Below are positions 52,306 through 62,026 of a stretch of 64,000 nucleotides of DNA, piece by piece. The stretch lies in NCBI GenBank assembly GCA_963793625.1, contig CAWCAT010000020.1, positions 62,001 through 126,000 of the forward strand, in the 5' to 3' direction. A model generated the notes under the pieces. The model worked only from the letters and a program-made list of their open reading frames with translations, had not been told where the DNA came from and searched no databases. How positions within the stretch are numbered: position 1 is the first letter of the stretch; the number at the start of each line of letters is the position of its first letter. The translations under genes and the position numbers were made by a program. The DNA is from G963668605 sp963793625 (GTDB lineage: Bacteria > Acidobacteriota > Terriglobia > Bryobacterales > Bryobacteraceae).

Positions 52306-53280
52306 TTATTTGCTGACGTTCTCAATCCACCACGGAGCAGTCGTTTCTTCCCGAATGATGATCTGATTCAAGAACTGCGCTGCCTTCGTCAATCCTTCGT
52401 TCGGCGACATCAGCGTGTCCTCATGTTCAATTGAGATCACGTAGTCATAGCCGTACATGCGCAGCGTGGAAATGAACTCTTTCCACCAGCCGGCGTCATG
52501 CCCGTAACCGCACGTCCGGAAAATCCAGGCGCGATTGCGTTCGTCGGTGTAGAGCTTCATGTCAAGCACGCCGCTCTGCGGTAGGTTCACGTCGTAAATC
52601 TGCGTGTCCTTGCCGTGCACGTGGAAAATGCAGTCGCCCAATACGCGGATCGCCGCGATCGGATCGATGCCCTGCCAGAACATATGGCTCGGATCATAGT
52701 TGCAGCCGACGCTCTTGCCGCCGATTTCGCGTAGCTTCAACATCGTTTCCGGATTGTAAGCCAGGAAACCCGGATGCATTTCGATCGCGATCTTCACGCC
52801 GTGATCTTCGGCAAATTTCCCGCGCTTGCTCCAGAACGGAGTCGCTTCCTTTTCCCACTGCCACTTCAGCAGTTCCTGATAGTGCGGCGGCCACGGAGAC
52901 GTCACCCAGTTCGGATACTTCGAATTCGGGCCTTCGCCGGGGCAACCCGAGAAGTCGATCACAACCGGTACACCCAACTTCTCAGCCAGCAGGATGGTCT
53001 TGCGCTGTACTTCCTGATTCTTCTTGCGCACGTCGGCAACCGGATGCAGCGGCTCGCCATGGCAGCTCAGTGCGCTGATTTTGATTCCGTTATCCGCCAG
53101 CTTCTGTTTGAAGGTCTTCAGCTCAGTTTTGTTCTCGAGCATCGACAACTTGCAGTGCGGGTCGCCCGGGTAGTTACCCGTGCCCAACTCGACAGTGTCA
53201 ATTCCGAGAGCTTTAACTTTCTCGATCACCTCGTCAATCGACATCTGCGCTAATAATGCGGTGAATACGCCTACTCTCAC
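52306..53280 (-). CDS. Sugar phosphate isomerase/epimerase-like TIM-barrel enzyme
   Basis: A 324-residue xylose-isomerase-like barrel from GTG at 53280, with AAGGAGA ten bases upstream; earlier in-frame Mets lie in the divergent promoter region. It has VFTALLAQMSIDEVIEKVKA, IDTVELGTGNYPGD, GVKIAIEMHPGFLAYNPETM, VGCNYDPSHMFWQGIDPIAA, CIFHVHGKDTQI and YVISIEHEDT. The Glu, Asp, His and Glu residues in these form the usual divalent-metal site. It probably isomerises or epimerises a sugar or inositol derivative. It pairs with a divergent enolase-superfamily gene and a downstream secreted hydrolase. Confidence 0.85.
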   Translation of the reverse strand: MRVGVFTALLAQMSIDEVIEKVKALGIDTVELGTGNYPGDPHCKLSMLENKTELKTFKQKLADNGIKISALSCHGEPLHPVADVRKKNQEVQRKTILLAEKLGVPVVIDFSGCPGEGPNSKYPNWVTSPWPPHYQELLKWQWEKEATPFWSKRGKFAEDHGVKIAIEMHPGFLAYNPETMLKLREIGGKSVGCNYDPSHMFWQGIDPIAAIRVLGDCIFHVHGKDTQIYDVNLPQSGVLDMKLYTDERNRAWIFRTCGYGHDAGWWKEFISTLRMYGYDYVISIEHEDTLMSPNEGLTKAAQFLNQIIIREETTAPWWIENVSK

Positions 53281-53365
53281 GTGTCTATTCTCCTTCTTTG
53301 AAGTGCGTATACTGCTGCAACAATCAGTAAGAATATCAGGTTCATACGCCTGTGCGTACTCGCTG

Positions 53366-53371
53366 TATAAT
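53366..53371 (+). promoter_or_regulatory. Possible -10 element of the enolase-superfamily gene
   Basis: TATAAT with an upstream TG (CTGTATAAT) lies 18 bases before the ATG at 53389, in the 108-base gap between divergent genes. A clear -35 is not visible at the ideal distance, so this may be an extended -10 promoter. Confidence 0.35.
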
Positions 53372-53388
53372 GGCCACGGGAAAACTAC

Positions 53389-54777
53389 ATGAAACCCTCG
53401 ATGAAGAATCTTCTGGGACGCCGTTCGTTTTTGACGACGGCAGCTGGCGGCGCAATGGCTGCTTCCTTCTGGGACAACAAAACCCTCGAAGCGGCAACTC
53501 AAAACGTCAACACCCGCTCGAAACCATCCGAGCTAAAAATTACGGACCTGCGGATCGCCACATTGAAAGGCGCTCCGATGACCTGCCCGATCATTCGCAT
53601 CGACACGAATCAGGGAATCTACGGACTCGGCGAAGTCCGCGACGGCGCAAGCAAGACTTACGCTTTGATGCTCAAGAGCCGCATTCTCGGCGAGAACCCG
53701 TGCAACATTGACAAGATCTTCCGCAAGATCAAGCAGTTCGGTTTCCACGCACGCCAGGCTGGCGGGGTGTGCGGAATCGAAATGGCGCTTTGGGACCTTG
53801 CCGGCAAAGCATACAACATCCCCGCATATCAAATGCTCGGCGGCAAGTTTCGCGACACTATCCGATGCTACGCCGACACCACGGAATCTCACGATCCCAA
53901 GGTCTACGGCGAGCGCATGAAGAAGCGCCGCGAGCAGGGCTTTACCTTTCTAAAAATGGATCTCGGTGCGGATCTGCTTGAAGGCGTACCGAATACGATT
54001 ACCGCACCTCTCGGCTACAATCTGCGGCAAGGTGCGCGGACGCAGCACATGTTCACCGGAATCGAGCTCACCGACAAGGGCGTAGCCATGATGGCCGATT
54101 ATGTTGGAGAGGTGCGCTCCGTTGTCGGAATGGACATTCCGCTCGCAGCGGATCACTTCGGACACATCGGACTCAACTCCTGCATCCGCCTCGGCAAGGC
54201 GCTGGAAAAATACAACCTCGCCTGGCTCGAGGACATGATTCCGTGGGAGCACACAGAGCTCTGGAAAAAGCTCACCGATGCCATCGACATCCCGACGCTC
54301 ACGGGTGAAGATATCTACTTGAAAGAGCCGTTCATCGAACTCTGCAAGAATCACGCGGTCGATATCATCCACCCCGACCTTGCGTCGTCAGGCGGCCTGC
54401 TCGAGACCAAAAAAATCGGCGACATGGCACAGGAATATGGAGTGCCCATGGCGATGCATTTCGCCGGCTCGCCTGTGTCCTGTATGGCCAACATACATTG
54501 CGCCGCAGCGACAGAGAATTTCCTGGTTCTGGAAAATCACTCTGTTGACGTGCCGTGGTGGGACGACCTGGTCAGCGGGGTAGAGAAGCCCATCGTCAAC
54601 AAGGGCTTCATCAAAGTACCTGAAGGTCCAGGACTCGGCATCACGTTAAACGACGAGGTGATGAAGCAGCACCTGCTCGAACCCGGCTACTTCGCGCCAA
54701 CGCCAGAGTGGGACAAAGAACGGTCCCACGACAGGTTGTGGAGCCGGGCAGAGCCCACTACTCGGACCGACTCTTAA
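53389..54777 (+). CDS. Tat-exported mandelate racemase/muconate lactonizing enzyme-family protein
   Basis: A 462-residue enolase-superfamily enzyme. The N-terminal LGRRSFLTTAAGGAMAAS is a twin-arginine signal. Then come the capping domain (KITDLRIATLKGAPMTCPII) and the barrel: FLKMDLG with the Lys-x-Asp base, AADHFGHIGL, LAWLEDMIPWEHTELW and LTGEDIYLKEPF, whose Asp-Glu-Glu set binds magnesium, and HPDLASSGGLLETKKIGDMA. It likely dehydrates or epimerises a sugar acid. Export by Tat is unusual for this fold but occurs in acidobacteria and planctomycetes. Confidence 0.85.
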   Translation: MKPSMKNLLGRRSFLTTAAGGAMAASFWDNKTLEAATQNVNTRSKPSELKITDLRIATLKGAPMTCPIIRIDTNQGIYGLGEVRDGASKTYALMLKSRILGENPCNIDKIFRKIKQFGFHARQAGGVCGIEMALWDLAGKAYNIPAYQMLGGKFRDTIRCYADTTESHDPKVYGERMKKRREQGFTFLKMDLGADLLEGVPNTITAPLGYNLRQGARTQHMFTGIELTDKGVAMMADYVGEVRSVVGMDIPLAADHFGHIGLNSCIRLGKALEKYNLAWLEDMIPWEHTELWKKLTDAIDIPTLTGEDIYLKEPFIELCKNHAVDIIHPDLASSGGLLETKKIGDMAQEYGVPMAMHFAGSPVSCMANIHCAAATENFLVLENHSVDVPWWDDLVSGVEKPIVNKGFIKVPEGPGLGITLNDEVMKQHLLEPGYFAPTPEWDKERSHDRLWSRAEPTTRTDS

Positions 54778-54789
54778 GGGAGTGCGTAC

Positions 54790-55494
54790 TTACTCGTACC
54801 AGTTCTTAAGCCGTACTTCGGTGCCCGAGCCGGCCAGCGCTTTCTGAAAAACTGACAGGTCTGCGCCGCGGTAATGATACGGATAGACCACCTTCGGGTG
54901 GAACGCCTTTACTGCGTCCGCCGCTTCTTCGGGCGTCATGGTGTACGGCAGATTCATCGGAACGAACGCCACATCGATATTCTTCAGCGCGCGCATCTCC
55001 GGTACACCCTCGGTGTCGCCCGCGAAATAAAAACGCTTGCCGCCATACGTCACAACATAACCATTGCCCCGCCCCTTGTCGTGGAAGAACTTGCCCTCCG
55101 ACGGACCACGCTTCATGTTGTACGCTGGCACTGCTTCAATCTTAAAGTCCCCGACAGTCATGCTCTCTCCATTACGCAGCACCTTGGCTTCGGTGACAGT
55201 CTTCGCGACTGCCTCAGGCGCAACGATGACTGTGCCGGACTTCTTCAACTTCGCAATCACCGCCGGAGCCATGTGGTCGCCGTGAATATCTGTCAGCAGA
55301 ATCAGATCCGCCTGCGGCGCGCCTTCGTACTTGCCCTGCGCGGGATCCAGATAGACGACCTTCTTACCCGCATCGATCCTGAGACTCGCATGCTGGATAG
55401 GAGTGATGGTCAGTTTGCCCGCGGCGGTTTCGAAGTCATCCGCGAAAGCCGCCGCCAGAAAAACGAACAGCAGTGCAATTCTTGTCATGCTCAT
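54790..55494 (-). CDS. Secreted metallo-beta-lactamase-fold hydrolase (UPF0173-like)
   Basis: About 234 residues from the Met at 55494 (MSMTRIALLFVFLAAAFADD, a Sec signal). The metallo-beta-lactamase fold is shown by LLTDIHGDHMAPAVIAKLKK (the HxxDH motif appears as HGDHM), YFAGDTEGVPEMRAL and PYHYRGADLSVF. UPF0173/YtnP-like members hydrolyse small lactones or phosphoesters. The substrate here is unknown. It is divergent from argF, and the gap between them holds the argF promoter and ARG boxes. Confidence 0.8.
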   Translation of the reverse strand: MSMTRIALLFVFLAAAFADDFETAAGKLTITPIQHASLRIDAGKKVVYLDPAQGKYEGAPQADLILLTDIHGDHMAPAVIAKLKKSGTVIVAPEAVAKTVTEAKVLRNGESMTVGDFKIEAVPAYNMKRGPSEGKFFHDKGRGNGYVVTYGGKRFYFAGDTEGVPEMRALKNIDVAFVPMNLPYTMTPEEAADAVKAFHPKVVYPYHYRGADLSVFQKALAGSGTEVRLKNWYE

Positions 55495-55509
55495 CAATCT
55501 AGCATCAGA

Positions 55510-55537
55510 TTGACGCCACTTGTCTTTTGTGTAATTA
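55510..55537 (+). promoter_or_regulatory. Predicted argF promoter
   Basis: TTGACG (55510-55515) and TAATTA (55532-55537) are 16 bases apart. The -10 lies inside the first ARG box, so repressor binding would block polymerase. Confidence 0.5.
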
Positions 55538-55563
55538 TTCATTTAGTTGAATAAACATTCAAC
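55526..55563 (+). promoter_or_regulatory. argF operator: Two tandem ARG boxes
   Basis: TGTGTAATTATTCA (55528-55541) and TGAATAAACATTCA (55548-55561) match the ArgR operator core TGAAT-N4-ATTCA, the second perfectly and the first at four of five left-half positions. Their centres are 20 bases apart, the usual arrangement for a hexameric ArgR. The window encodes ArgR four genes downstream, so autoregulation of the arg operon is likely. Confidence 0.8.
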
Positions 55564-55569
55564 CCTGTT

Positions 55570-56535
55570 ATGAAGAAGGAGCCCGTACCAGTGGCCACTC
55601 CGATCTCCGCGGGAGTGCCGTGGAAGACAAAGTCGAAAGATCTCCGTAACGATCTGGACCTCACGACAGATGAACTCGTTCATCTGCTTGAACTCACGCA
55701 CCACCTTAAGAAAAAGCCCGCACACTACGCCCAGGCGCTAGCCGGACGTTACCTCAGTCTGCTGTTCGAAAAACCCTCGTTGCGCACACGCCTCACCTTC
55801 GAACTGGCCATCAAACAGTTGGGTGGCGATTCGATACTGAACGTCGGTCCGATCGGCGAACGGGAACCCATCAAGGACGTTGCCCGCAACCTCGATCGCT
55901 GGACCAATGGCATCGTCGCGCGAACCTTTCTGCAGCAAACTGTTGATGATCTCGCAAAATGGTCGAGCGTTCCTGTCATCAACGCGCTCAGCGATCTTTA
56001 TCACCCTTGCCAGGCGCTGGCCGATTTCGTCACGCTCAAGGAACACTTCGGAAAACTGAAGGGCATCAAGCTGGCCTTTGTCGGTGATGGCAATAACGTC
56101 GCACATTCGCTGATGCTCACCGCCGCGCGCACGGGAACGCACTTCGCTCTGGCGCATCCAGTCGGCTACGAGCCCGATGAAGCGATAGTCGATACGACCA
56201 TGGAACTCGCGCAGGCCACCGGCGCAAAAATCATGATCACAACTGATCCCGATGAGGCGGTGCATGGTGCGAACGCGGTCTATACCGACGTCTGGGCCAG
56301 CATGGGCCAGGAGAACGAAGCCGCCGAACGACAGCGCATTTTCAAGCCTTATCAGGTAAATCAGGAATTATTCGGAAAAGCCAAGCAGGACGCGGTATTT
56401 ATGCACTGCCTGCCGGCAAAACGCAATCAGGAAACGACGGACGAGGTCATGGAACTGCCTCGCTCGGTAGTGTTCGATCAGGCGGAAAATCGCCTCCACG
56501 CACAAAAAGCGCTATTGCTGATGTTGCTGCAATAG
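55570..56535 (+). CDS. argF: Ornithine carbamoyltransferase
   Basis: A transcarbamylase of about 321 residues. The carbamoyl-phosphate loop is FEKPSLRTRLTFE (in place of the usual STRT), and the ornithine-side motifs are LYHPCQALADFVTL, FVGDGNNVAHSLMLTA and FMHCLPAKRNQE, where the HCLP cysteine loop marks OTC. It makes citrulline in arginine biosynthesis. A GTG at 55591 is nine bases after AAGGAG and may be the true start; the ATG at 55570 has no ribosome site. N-acetylornithine activity, as seen in some relatives, cannot be excluded from sequence alone. argG follows after 26 bases. Confidence 0.88.
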   Translation: MKKEPVPVATPISAGVPWKTKSKDLRNDLDLTTDELVHLLELTHHLKKKPAHYAQALAGRYLSLLFEKPSLRTRLTFELAIKQLGGDSILNVGPIGEREPIKDVARNLDRWTNGIVARTFLQQTVDDLAKWSSVPVINALSDLYHPCQALADFVTLKEHFGKLKGIKLAFVGDGNNVAHSLMLTAARTGTHFALAHPVGYEPDEAIVDTTMELAQATGAKIMITTDPDEAVHGANAVYTDVWASMGQENEAAERQRIFKPYQVNQELFGKAKQDAVFMHCLPAKRNQETTDEVMELPRSVVFDQAENRLHAQKALLLMLLQ

Positions 56536-56561
56536 TCCAAAACGTTAAAATCGAGAGAATA

Positions 56562-57773
56562 ATGAACAAACCTAAGAAAGTCGCACTCGCCTACTCCGGC
56601 GGACTCGATACGTCTGTTATCATCCCCTGGCTGAAAGAGAATTACGGTTGTGAAGTCGTCGCGGTTTGCGGAGACATCGGACAGGGCGGCGATGAGCTGA
56701 CCGGTCTCGAGCAGAAAGCCCTCGCAACCGGCGCATCCGAAGTATATGTCGAAGACATGCGCGAGGAATTCGTAACTGAATATCTCTGGCGCATGGTTCG
56801 CGCAGGCGGTGTCTATGAGCACAAGTATCTGCTCGGCACCTCCATCGCGCGCCCGCTGCTCGCCAAGAAGCAGGTCGAAGTCGCACTCGCCACGGGCTGC
56901 GATGGACTCGCGCACGGCTGCACCGGTAAGGGTAACGACCAGGTTCGTTTTGAGCTGACCTACAAGGCCCTCGCGCCGCACCTGCCTGTGATCGCGCCCT
57001 GGCGCGAATGGGACATCATTTCCCGCGAAGACGCGATCGAATACGCGAAGAAGCACAACGTGCCGATCGCGCAGAGCACCACGAAAATCTACAGCCGCGA
57101 TCGCAACATCTGGCACATTTCGCACGAAGGCGGCGAACTCGAAGATCCGGCCAACGCAGCCTCCGACGGTATTTGGATGCTCACCAAGAGCCCCAAACAG
57201 GCGCCTGACCATGCAACCGATGTGACCATCGGCTTCGAGCAGGGCCGTCCTGTTTCAGTGAACGGACAGCACCATGTCTCGGGTGTCAGCCTGCTCGAAA
57301 CGCTCAACAAGATCGGTGCAGAGAACGCAATCGGCCGCATCGATCTGGTCGAGAACCGCTTCGTAGGTATGAAGTCGCGCGGCTGCTACGAGACTCCGGG
57401 CGGCACGCTGATCATGGCGGCCTTCCGCGAATTAGAAGCTCTGACGCTCGACAAAAACACGCTGCATTACAAAGAAAAGCTCGCGCTCGATTACGCCGAA
57501 ATGGTTTACAACGGACTCTGGTTTACACCGTTGCGCGAAGCACTCGACAGTTTCTTTGACAAAGTTGCAGAAAACACAACCGGCGAAGTCACATTGCGGC
57601 TCTACAAGGGCAATATTGAACCGATTTGCCGCAAGTCGCCGAACTCGCTCTACTCGCTCAACATCGCCAGCTTTACGATGGGCGCTGAATACGACCAGAA
57701 GGACGCGCTCGGCTTTATCAACCTGATCGGCCTTCCGATCAAGGTGCGCGCCGCGCTGAAGAAGTCCAAATGA
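56562..57773 (+). CDS. argG: Argininosuccinate synthase
   Basis: A 403-residue type-I argininosuccinate synthase, intact. The ATP pyrophosphatase loop is VALAYSGGLDTSVIIPWLKE, followed by GCTGKGNDQVRFELTYKALA, STTKIYSRDRNIWHIS and KSRGCYETPGGT. It joins citrulline and aspartate with ATP. The gene lies between argF and argH, with a four-base overlap to argH (ATGA), so they are cotranscribed. Confidence 0.96.
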   Translation: MNKPKKVALAYSGGLDTSVIIPWLKENYGCEVVAVCGDIGQGGDELTGLEQKALATGASEVYVEDMREEFVTEYLWRMVRAGGVYEHKYLLGTSIARPLLAKKQVEVALATGCDGLAHGCTGKGNDQVRFELTYKALAPHLPVIAPWREWDIISREDAIEYAKKHNVPIAQSTTKIYSRDRNIWHISHEGGELEDPANAASDGIWMLTKSPKQAPDHATDVTIGFEQGRPVSVNGQHHVSGVSLLETLNKIGAENAIGRIDLVENRFVGMKSRGCYETPGGTLIMAAFRELEALTLDKNTLHYKEKLALDYAEMVYNGLWFTPLREALDSFFDKVAENTTGEVTLRLYKGNIEPICRKSPNSLYSLNIASFTMGAEYDQKDALGFINLIGLPIKVRAALKKSK

Positions 57774-59152
57774 AGCTCTGGGGCGGTCGATTCGAAACGG
57801 GTCCGTCGGAAGTATTCGAACGCTTCTCCGGCTCGCTGCATTTTGACCGGCGCCTGATTGATGCCGACGTGAGGGGCTCGCAAGCATTTGCGCGAGCCCT
57901 GGAGCGCGTCGGCATTCTCACCGCCGCTGAGCGTCAGACGCTCGTGAAAGCGTTCGACCAGATTCGTAAGGATGCCGCCAAGCGCAAATTTTTTGAAGGC
58001 GCGACCGATGAAGACGTACACACGGTCGTAATCCGCAAGTTGAAGGAGAAAGTCGGCAAGCTGGCCGACAAAATCCACACGGGACGCAGCCGAAATGAGC
58101 AGGTTTCGCTCGATACGCGTCTTTGGCTCTGCGAAGAAATCGTCAAAATTAAAAGCATTCTGCGGACCTTGATGAACGAGCTCGTGGCCATCGCGGGCCG
58201 TTATCCGGATGCCGTGATTCCGGGCTACACGCACATGCGCCGCGCGCAGGCTGTGCTCTGGCCGCACTATATCCTGGCGTATTTCGAAATGTTCGCGCGC
58301 GATTTTGAACGGCTGGAACAGGCGCGCGTGCGTGCCGATGTCATGCCGCTCGGTTCAGGCGCACTGGCCGGCAGCGGCTTCCCGTTTGATCGCGACGCCA
58401 TCGCCGCCGATCTCGGATTCGCCGCGATTACGCGCAACAGCATGGATGTTTCGGCCGATCGCGACTTCGCGCTCGACTTCCTCTACGCGGCGTCAGTAAC
58501 GATGCTGCACCTCAGCCGTCTGGCCGAAGACTGGATCCTCTATTCGAGTGAAGAGTTCGGCTGGCTCGAACTCGGCGACGAAGTGACGAGCGGCTCCAGT
58601 CTGATGCCGCAAAAGAAGAATCCCGATTCGCTCGAACTAATCCGCGGCAAAAGTGGACGCGTGTTCGGCACCCTCAGCTCGCTGTTCATCACCATGAAGG
58701 GCCTTCCCATGACGTACAACCGCGACATGCAGGAAGACAAGGAGCCGATGTTCGAAGCGGCTGATCAGCTCGCAGGCAGCCTGGAAATGGCCGCTGCCGT
58801 AGTCCGCACCGCAAAACTGAATACGGAGAAACCCGCTGCCGCAGCCGAGGATAGTTGGGTGGTGGCGACGGACCTCGCGGAAGCACTCGCACGTTCCGGC
58901 ACACCGTTCCATCAGGCGCACCAGATCGTGGGTCGTCTCGTGCTCGAATCCGTTCGCAAAGGCAAAAAACCCGCGGATTGGACCCCAAAAGCACTTACCA
59001 GTTTCGCGCCTGAATTCACGCGCGAGATGGCGTCCCTGCTCAAGCCGAAGGAAGGCATGAAGAGCCGCGAAGTGCGCGGGGGCACCGGACCCAAAGCTGT
59101 TATGGCAGCATTGAAGGAAGCGGAGGCAAGACTTTCCGCCATGCTCGTATGA
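57770..59152 (+). CDS. argH: Argininosuccinate lyase
   Basis: A 460-residue fumarase/aspartase superfamily enzyme, intact. It has DEDVHTVVIRKLKEKVG, KIHTGRSRNEQVSLDTRLWL, GYTHMRRAQAVLWPHYILAY and the signature GSSLMPQKKNPDSLELIRGK (about residues 274-293). It splits argininosuccinate to arginine and fumarate. The start overlaps argG by four bases and the stop overlaps argR by four, giving a fully coupled GHR set. Confidence 0.96.
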   Translation: MKLWGGRFETGPSEVFERFSGSLHFDRRLIDADVRGSQAFARALERVGILTAAERQTLVKAFDQIRKDAAKRKFFEGATDEDVHTVVIRKLKEKVGKLADKIHTGRSRNEQVSLDTRLWLCEEIVKIKSILRTLMNELVAIAGRYPDAVIPGYTHMRRAQAVLWPHYILAYFEMFARDFERLEQARVRADVMPLGSGALAGSGFPFDRDAIAADLGFAAITRNSMDVSADRDFALDFLYAASVTMLHLSRLAEDWILYSSEEFGWLELGDEVTSGSSLMPQKKNPDSLELIRGKSGRVFGTLSSLFITMKGLPMTYNRDMQEDKEPMFEAADQLAGSLEMAAAVVRTAKLNTEKPAAAAEDSWVVATDLAEALARSGTPFHQAHQIVGRLVLESVRKGKKPADWTPKALTSFAPEFTREMASLLKPKEGMKSREVRGGTGPKAVMAALKEAEARLSAMLV

Positions 59153-59583
59153 ACAAAAGCTATCGTCAAGGCCAGATCCTAAAGCTGATCCGCACGAAGA
59201 AGATTCACACGCAGGACGAACTTGTCCGCGAACTGAAATCGATGGGCGTCGACGCTAAACAGGTCACGCTCTCACGCGACATCCGCGAATTGGGACTCGT
59301 GAAAACGCACGACGGCTATCGCCAGATCATGCCGGAACAGCAAGGGCCGAGCCTTGGCGATATGGCGGCGGAATTTCTGGTCGACATTCGCGTCGCGCAA
59401 AACATGCTGGTCCTGAAGACTTCGCCCGCACACGCCAGTTCGGTCGCCGTTGCGCTCGACAAAGAGGAGTGGCCAGAGGTCGTCGGCACGATCGCCGGCG
59501 ATGACACGATTTTCGTGGTCACGCCCGATACGAAAACAGCTGAAAACCTGAGGCAGAAGCTGCTGTATTTTACGGCGGAGTAG
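59149..59583 (+). CDS. argR: Arginine repressor
   Basis: A 144-residue ArgR/AhrC protein. The N-terminal winged helix (RQGQILKLIRTKKIHTQDEL, then VTLSRDIRELGLVKTHDGY) binds ARG boxes. The C-terminal domain (VVGTIAGDDTIFVVTPDTKT) holds the arginine pocket and hexamer interface. It is the last gene of the arg operon and very likely controls the operator found upstream of argF. The convergent permease ends only two bases further on, so no terminator fits between. Confidence 0.95.
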   Translation: MNKSYRQGQILKLIRTKKIHTQDELVRELKSMGVDAKQVTLSRDIRELGLVKTHDGYRQIMPEQQGPSLGDMAAEFLVDIRVAQNMLVLKTSPAHASSVAVALDKEEWPEVVGTIAGDDTIFVVTPDTKTAENLRQKLLYFTAE

Positions 59584-59584
59584 G

Positions 59585-61848
59585 TTAGTCCCCATTACTC
59601 GGCAACTCAGGGTGCAGCGCGTGGGCGGAACTTGACTCTCGCACGACCTCCCCGACCACCTCATCGCCTTGTTTGGAGTTCAGCTCTTCCTGCAAGCGGC
59701 GCAGCGCCACACGTACGACATCGCGATGATGCAGCTTGTGGCTGCCGCTGCGCTCTGTCATTTCGCGCCAGATATTGTGCAGCAGTTCCACATCTTCGGG
59801 CCATAGACGCGGCGGGTGCGGGCCAAGATTGAAGTAGATCGATTTGCCGACATCGCGCTGCACGATCTCCAAAGACATCTGCGGACGAGGATGCGGCAAC
59901 TGCTCCCAGGCATCACCGAAGGCTTTGGCCTGTTCGGTCGGCGTCAGGCGCGGCGACAAGCCCATCACGATCGTTGATGACTTCAGGCGCGCAGCCGTCT
60001 CGACAATTGCGAGGTTCGGATCGAGCCCCGGCACCACCATGAGTTCCACATGTTTGCCGGCTTTTTCGGCAAGCGTCACGACGCGCGTGAACAGCGTCGA
60101 GATATCGTCGGTGAACACCTGATTGGCTTCCAGCCCGTGCTCGCCAGAGCCCGCCTCGGTAACGCGCTTTACCGTGAGCACCACGATGTCCATTTTGCGC
60201 GTATCGGTCTTCTCCAGCACCTTGCGCACATGATCGAGCTGATGCGGATTGCGCACCGAAACCAGGACGTTCCCCGGACGCGCATTCACGGTCGTTTGAT
60301 CCAGTTCCTGCGGAATTTCCAAGCGGAATTTTTCTTGATCCTGAGTTTGGGCGCCCGAGCGCCTCTTGTTATACCGCTCCGAAAAATAGAACAGCGCAAA
60401 GAACGCAAGCGTGAAGGAAGCGCCGGCGATCGTGGCGTGTTTTTTTGTCACGAGGTTGACGCATGCCAGCGCGAACAACACGAACGAAATAATACCGAGA
60501 CCAACCGGAATCTCTTTTCCGCCGAATCTGAAGTTCAGCGGCACTTTCCATTCCCTGGCGCCGGGTTGCTTGTAGCGCAACATCAGAACGGAGAACGCCT
60601 TCATGAAGAAGCTCCAAACGACGCCGAATGCGTAGGCTTCACCAAGCAGATATATGTTGCCGCGCGTCAACACAATCGCCGTTATTTGCAGGATTACGAT
60701 TGCGTTGATCATGCGGTGCGTCGTTCCAAACTTGCTGTGCGGATGACGGAACCAGTCCGGCAGAACGCCGTCCTCTGCGATGCGGTTCAACACACCGTTG
60801 GATCCGAGAATCGCGGTATTGACTGCGCCGGAGAGAATGATCGTACCCACAACGACCACGAATCCGTTAAACAGCAGGCGCAACGTGAGCGGTCCCACCA
60901 TGTGCATCGCGAGGCCGCCGATCAGGTTTCCGCTGTAGATTCCGGTACGCTCTGCGTCCGGGATCAGCATCACTGCGAAGAACGAGACCATGCCGCGTGA
61001 ACACCAGGCTATAAACCACTACGATCAAGCCCGCGCGCTCCAGGTTCTTTAGCTTTGGGGAGGCGATCTCGCGGTTCACCTGCGCCAGCGTTTCAAAACC
61101 GCTCATCGCCAGCAGCGAATGTCCCAGGCCAACCATGATCGCGATCGCGGTGAAAGACGGCAGCGCAGTACCCTTCAGCCAGCCCAGCGCATTATCGTCG
61201 AACTGGATCGTCTGCCAGCGACGGGAACGGTACGGGCGCGTAACCCTTCGCGAAAATCGTAATCGAGGCACCAGATCGATCAGCATGCACCACCATCACA
61301 GTTGTGATCTGCATGATCCGCAGCGCCTTCCCGCTGGATTCATGCATTCCGATGATGTTCTTGCGCCAGAAATAGAGCACGTTACACGACGGCGAATGCT
61401 GCTGCGAAGTACTCCTGCGGTACTTTCCATTCCGGATGATGGAAGCAGTTCCGCCAGTTCGTTGATCAGGCCGGCAAGATACAGGCCCGCGCTGACGCCG
61501 CTGATGGGCCCGGTAAGCACGTAGTCGAACATCAGCGCGGAAACCGAGAACTTGGCCAGCGTACCGCCCATGGCCTCATGCACCACGCGATACACGCCGC
61601 CGCGCACGAACATGCTGCGAGCTTTCGATGTAGACGGCGCGCACGGCATAGGAGAACAGCATGATGCCGAGGATGAACCACGGAGCGGATTTCCCTACCG
61701 CGATTTCGGCGATGCCGCCTGCGTAGAATGCGGAGGAAGCGAGGTCGCATAAGACGATTGCCGCCGCTCTCCAGAAAGAGATAAACGACAACATCACAGT
61801 CGTGGCAACAACAACCTTCGTCGCCTGCGACGTATTCAATTTGTTCAC
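59585..61848 (-). CDS. APC-family amino-acid permease with C-terminal Usp-like domain, several indels
   Basis: Four or five frames reconstruct one protein of about 750 residues. The start is GTG at 61848 with AGGGG upstream. It has about twelve membrane segments (NKLNTSQATKVVVATTVMLS; LTGPISGVSAGLYLAGLINE; LLAMSGFETLAQVNREIASP; GVLNRIAEDGVLPDWFRHPH). A cytoplasmic domain follows (NVLVSVRNPHQLDHVRKVLE, then RLKSSTIVMGLSPRLTPTEQ) resembling universal stress proteins. Indels lie near 60990, 61230, 61380 and 61610. Its closest relative is the tandem copy next door. The transported amino acid is unknown; arginine is an attractive guess only because of the neighbouring operon. Confidence 0.75.
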
Positions 61849-62026
61849 GGAAGGCCCCTGTCGACTTCCCGCCCTGGGAAGCGCTCTCAAATTTGGCCTA
61901 CGAGGTTAGCTGACGGGCTAGGGCTTGAAAGTACCCTGTCCGGATTTTCCGGACTACGCCCCAAAACTTGGGTCCCCCGTTCCCTGGGTGGGATTCGGCT
62001 CAGATTTCAGTGTATCACCGGATTTG

